Assembly: GCA_963662155.1 (NCBI GenBank)
Contig: OY759264.1
Location: 18,415,642 to 18,479,641, forward strand
Length of the DNA stretch: 64,000 nucleotides
Source of the DNA: Lamellibrachia columna
Lineage: Eukaryota > Annelida > Polychaeta > Sabellida > Siboglinidae
Reading direction: 5' to 3'
Shown: positions 62,325-64,000 of the stretch, one piece after another
Position numbering within the stretch: position 1 is the stretch's first letter
Layout: each line of letters starts with the position of its first letter
The notes under the pieces: generated by a model
Database searches by the model: none
Seen by the model: only the letters and a program-made list of their open reading frames with translations
Told to the model about the DNA's origin: nothing
Program-made: the position numbers and the translations under genes

Positions 62325-63168
62325 CCACATGGGAGGCCATGGCTCAATGGCCCCCACCCCTAAACACGCCACTGGTCATGGCCTGCTATGATGATAATGT
62401 ACCTTCCTGAACATATAGTTTGGGAGGGAAACCGTACGAGCCAACATTTCATGTGGCTTGTGACAGGCTACATTTCCCAACACATGGCAGTGTGATGAAT
62501 ATGTCATCAAAGGTGAAAAGTAAAAGTTGTTATTCACTTCCACTGAATGTGATATAAATTGTTGAAATATTGATAACCGTGGTGATTAGCTAACTGAATT
62601 GGTTATATAAACAAATCGCGCTTGTTTATTTAAAACCTGATGCATTTGCTAGTGTACACACAAAATAAAGCTAACTGTGATGTTCCTCTACATTGTCAAT
62701 TTTCACTGTTTTGCAGGACACACCTTCTGGTCCTAGTCCAAAGCCTTCCGCTACCCCCCATCCAGTCGGATGTCCTCTCCGCTGGGATACTGATTCACCA
62801 GTAGCGTCTCCCCCTGAAGAGCTGCCAGGAGAGCCAGTTGTGCAGAGTCTGCGTCATGTTACATTTGAGCAGAAGGACGAGAGGGACATCGATGAGGAGC
62901 ACCGGCAGAACGTGGAACAGAAGAAGCAATCAAAAGAGAAAGCAGAACCAGAGAAGGTGAGGGTGTAACTGTTCAACTTTTCTTTCTCTTAATCACATGA
63001 TTGGTTTTATCTTGAAATGAAAAGTTATACGAGAGAGCATATAATTGAAACCAAACACACATGCATATGCACGCACGCACAAAGTAGCCAAGATGGAGGC
63101 CATAGCCCAATAGCCCCCACCCATGAATACGACACTGATTATGACCAGCTATGATAATATTGATATGT
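62325..63168. repeat. Direct repeats flanking the last exon
   Basis: 'ggaggccatggctcaatggcccccacccctaa...' (about 62331-62405) and 'ggaggccatagcccaatagcccccacccatga...' (about 63094-63168) are 75-bp direct repeats lying on either side of exon 62717-62956. Confidence 0.82.
62717..62956 (+). CDS. Kinase gene exon: Pro-rich and charged tail
   Basis: 240 nt from acceptor tttcactgttttgcag (ending 62716) to donor GTGAGG (62957); phase 0 at both ends, 80 codons. It starts DTPSGPSPKPSATPHPVG, continues SPVASPPEELPGEP, and ends with a charged, probably helical or coiled-coil segment (EQKDERDIDEEHRQNVEQKK and KEKAEPEK). Low-complexity, likely disordered. The phase fits direct joining to the exon at 52772 or to the microexon at 56514. 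Assignment to the same gene rests on strand, phase and lack of any intervening gene. The good donor implies more exons beyond the window. Confidence 0.7.
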
Positions 63169-64000
63169 ATTGAGGCATTTATTGAAAGTCACGTTCCTCA
63201 TGTGAGATGCATGGATCTCAACAAGGCATAGAAACTCTACTTAGGACGTATGCAATATACTGGCTGTACTGTGTTATGCTGTTTATTTCCGGCGTTAGAG
63301 CGTACGCGATTTTGAACACACGCTGCGGAGTGGTTAGCTATTACAATGATCATAATAATTGTGTTGTGTGTAGTGCCATTTGATTTTTTTACCCTGAAAG
63401 TGCAGGTTTAGCCATTAACCTGAAGGACCTAGGTTGCTTAGATGCCGAGATATTGATAAATACAGATTTTTAATGGTGGCTATTTTGTAAATGTTGTGCC
63501 ATATATGTTTATGGGTAGACGGAGACCATTGTTTTTGCATTCAGTACATTCCAAAGTCTCCCAAAAATATAGGTTTGTAAATCTCCAAGTACACTGAACG
63601 AAACTCTAAAAATGGACAGAGTGTACCGGGCTATCATCTGGCTATTGTGTTTTGGGGATAGGGGAAGGGAAATGTCCATACTTTTCTTCAAACGCCATTA
63701 TTGTCAATACTGTTTGCTTTACTGCAAAGCGGACATATGTAGTTAGAATCACTGCTGGCATTATTAAAGTTGTGGCTCATCCAAGTGCAGTACAGTCAAA
63801 TTAAAAAAACAAATACATATTCTATTTGCAATGTTGTGTTTATTTTTTATGTTAGGGCTACATATCCCGTGCAAATAATATTAGAGACAATATTTATTTG
63901 TTTTTAGTTGTGTTTTTGGACACCAGCACACGTAATGGAAAATCGGCTGTTCAATTTTACTAATACCCCAATTGAATTGTACATCAAGGCTAGAAATGTA
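62957..64000. other. No gene recognised
   Basis: Presumably intron. AT-rich, no frames of note; the downstream direct repeat ends at 63168. Confidence 0.45.

Overview
This is a gene-poor, repeat-saturated, AT-rich stretch of a metazoan nuclear genome. Evidence for that is spliceosomal introns with GT..AG borders, many degenerate non-LTR retrotransposons of several clades, a Ty3/gypsy remnant, a piggyBac-like DNA transposon, tRNA-derived SINEs and very long (AT)n, (AC)n and (AC/ACACC)n microsatellites. The mix suggests an invertebrate, probably marine, but nothing seen fixes the phylum. No bacterial-type gene, operon, CRISPR array or rRNA is present.

Layout. 0-9.7 kb: decayed transposons (LINE remnant, gypsy gag-pol remnant, a CR1-like LINE on the minus strand) and two huge AC microsatellites. 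9.67-12.08 kb: a piggyBac-like element with intact termini and duplicated TTTTAA, carrying a second nested DNA element. 12.2-31 kb: a series of repeated, partly tandem units, several of which carry one tiny exon of 24-33 nt with good splice sites; LINE and SINE fragments lie between them. 33.4-52.9 kb: seven conventional exons whose open frames and splice phases join without a break into a 335-codon segment containing a complete protein kinase domain, most like the IRE1/RNase L group by motif. 53-61 kb: more repeat units, including another microexon, a decayed one, and LINE remnants. 62.7-63.0 kb: an 80-codon exon for a Pro/Glu/Lys-rich tail. The gene probably starts near 12.2 kb (an exon that can begin MKRFFQKLTGK) and runs past the right edge, all on the plus strand.

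Main observation. The exons around the kinase domain include an array of phase 0-0 microexons (8, 8, 9, 11 and 14 codons, plus two decayed copies). They sit in repeated intronic flanks that are more alike than the exons themselves, and they occur on both sides of the kinase domain. Because every cassette is a multiple of three and symmetrical, any combination keeps the frame. This looks like a system for generating variable linkers on a kinase whose DFG motif reads GFG (a likely pseudokinase), maintained by repeat duplication and decay. Gene structure is inferred from sequence only; no transcript was available. Family names for transposons and the kinase rest on motif recognition, not on searches.
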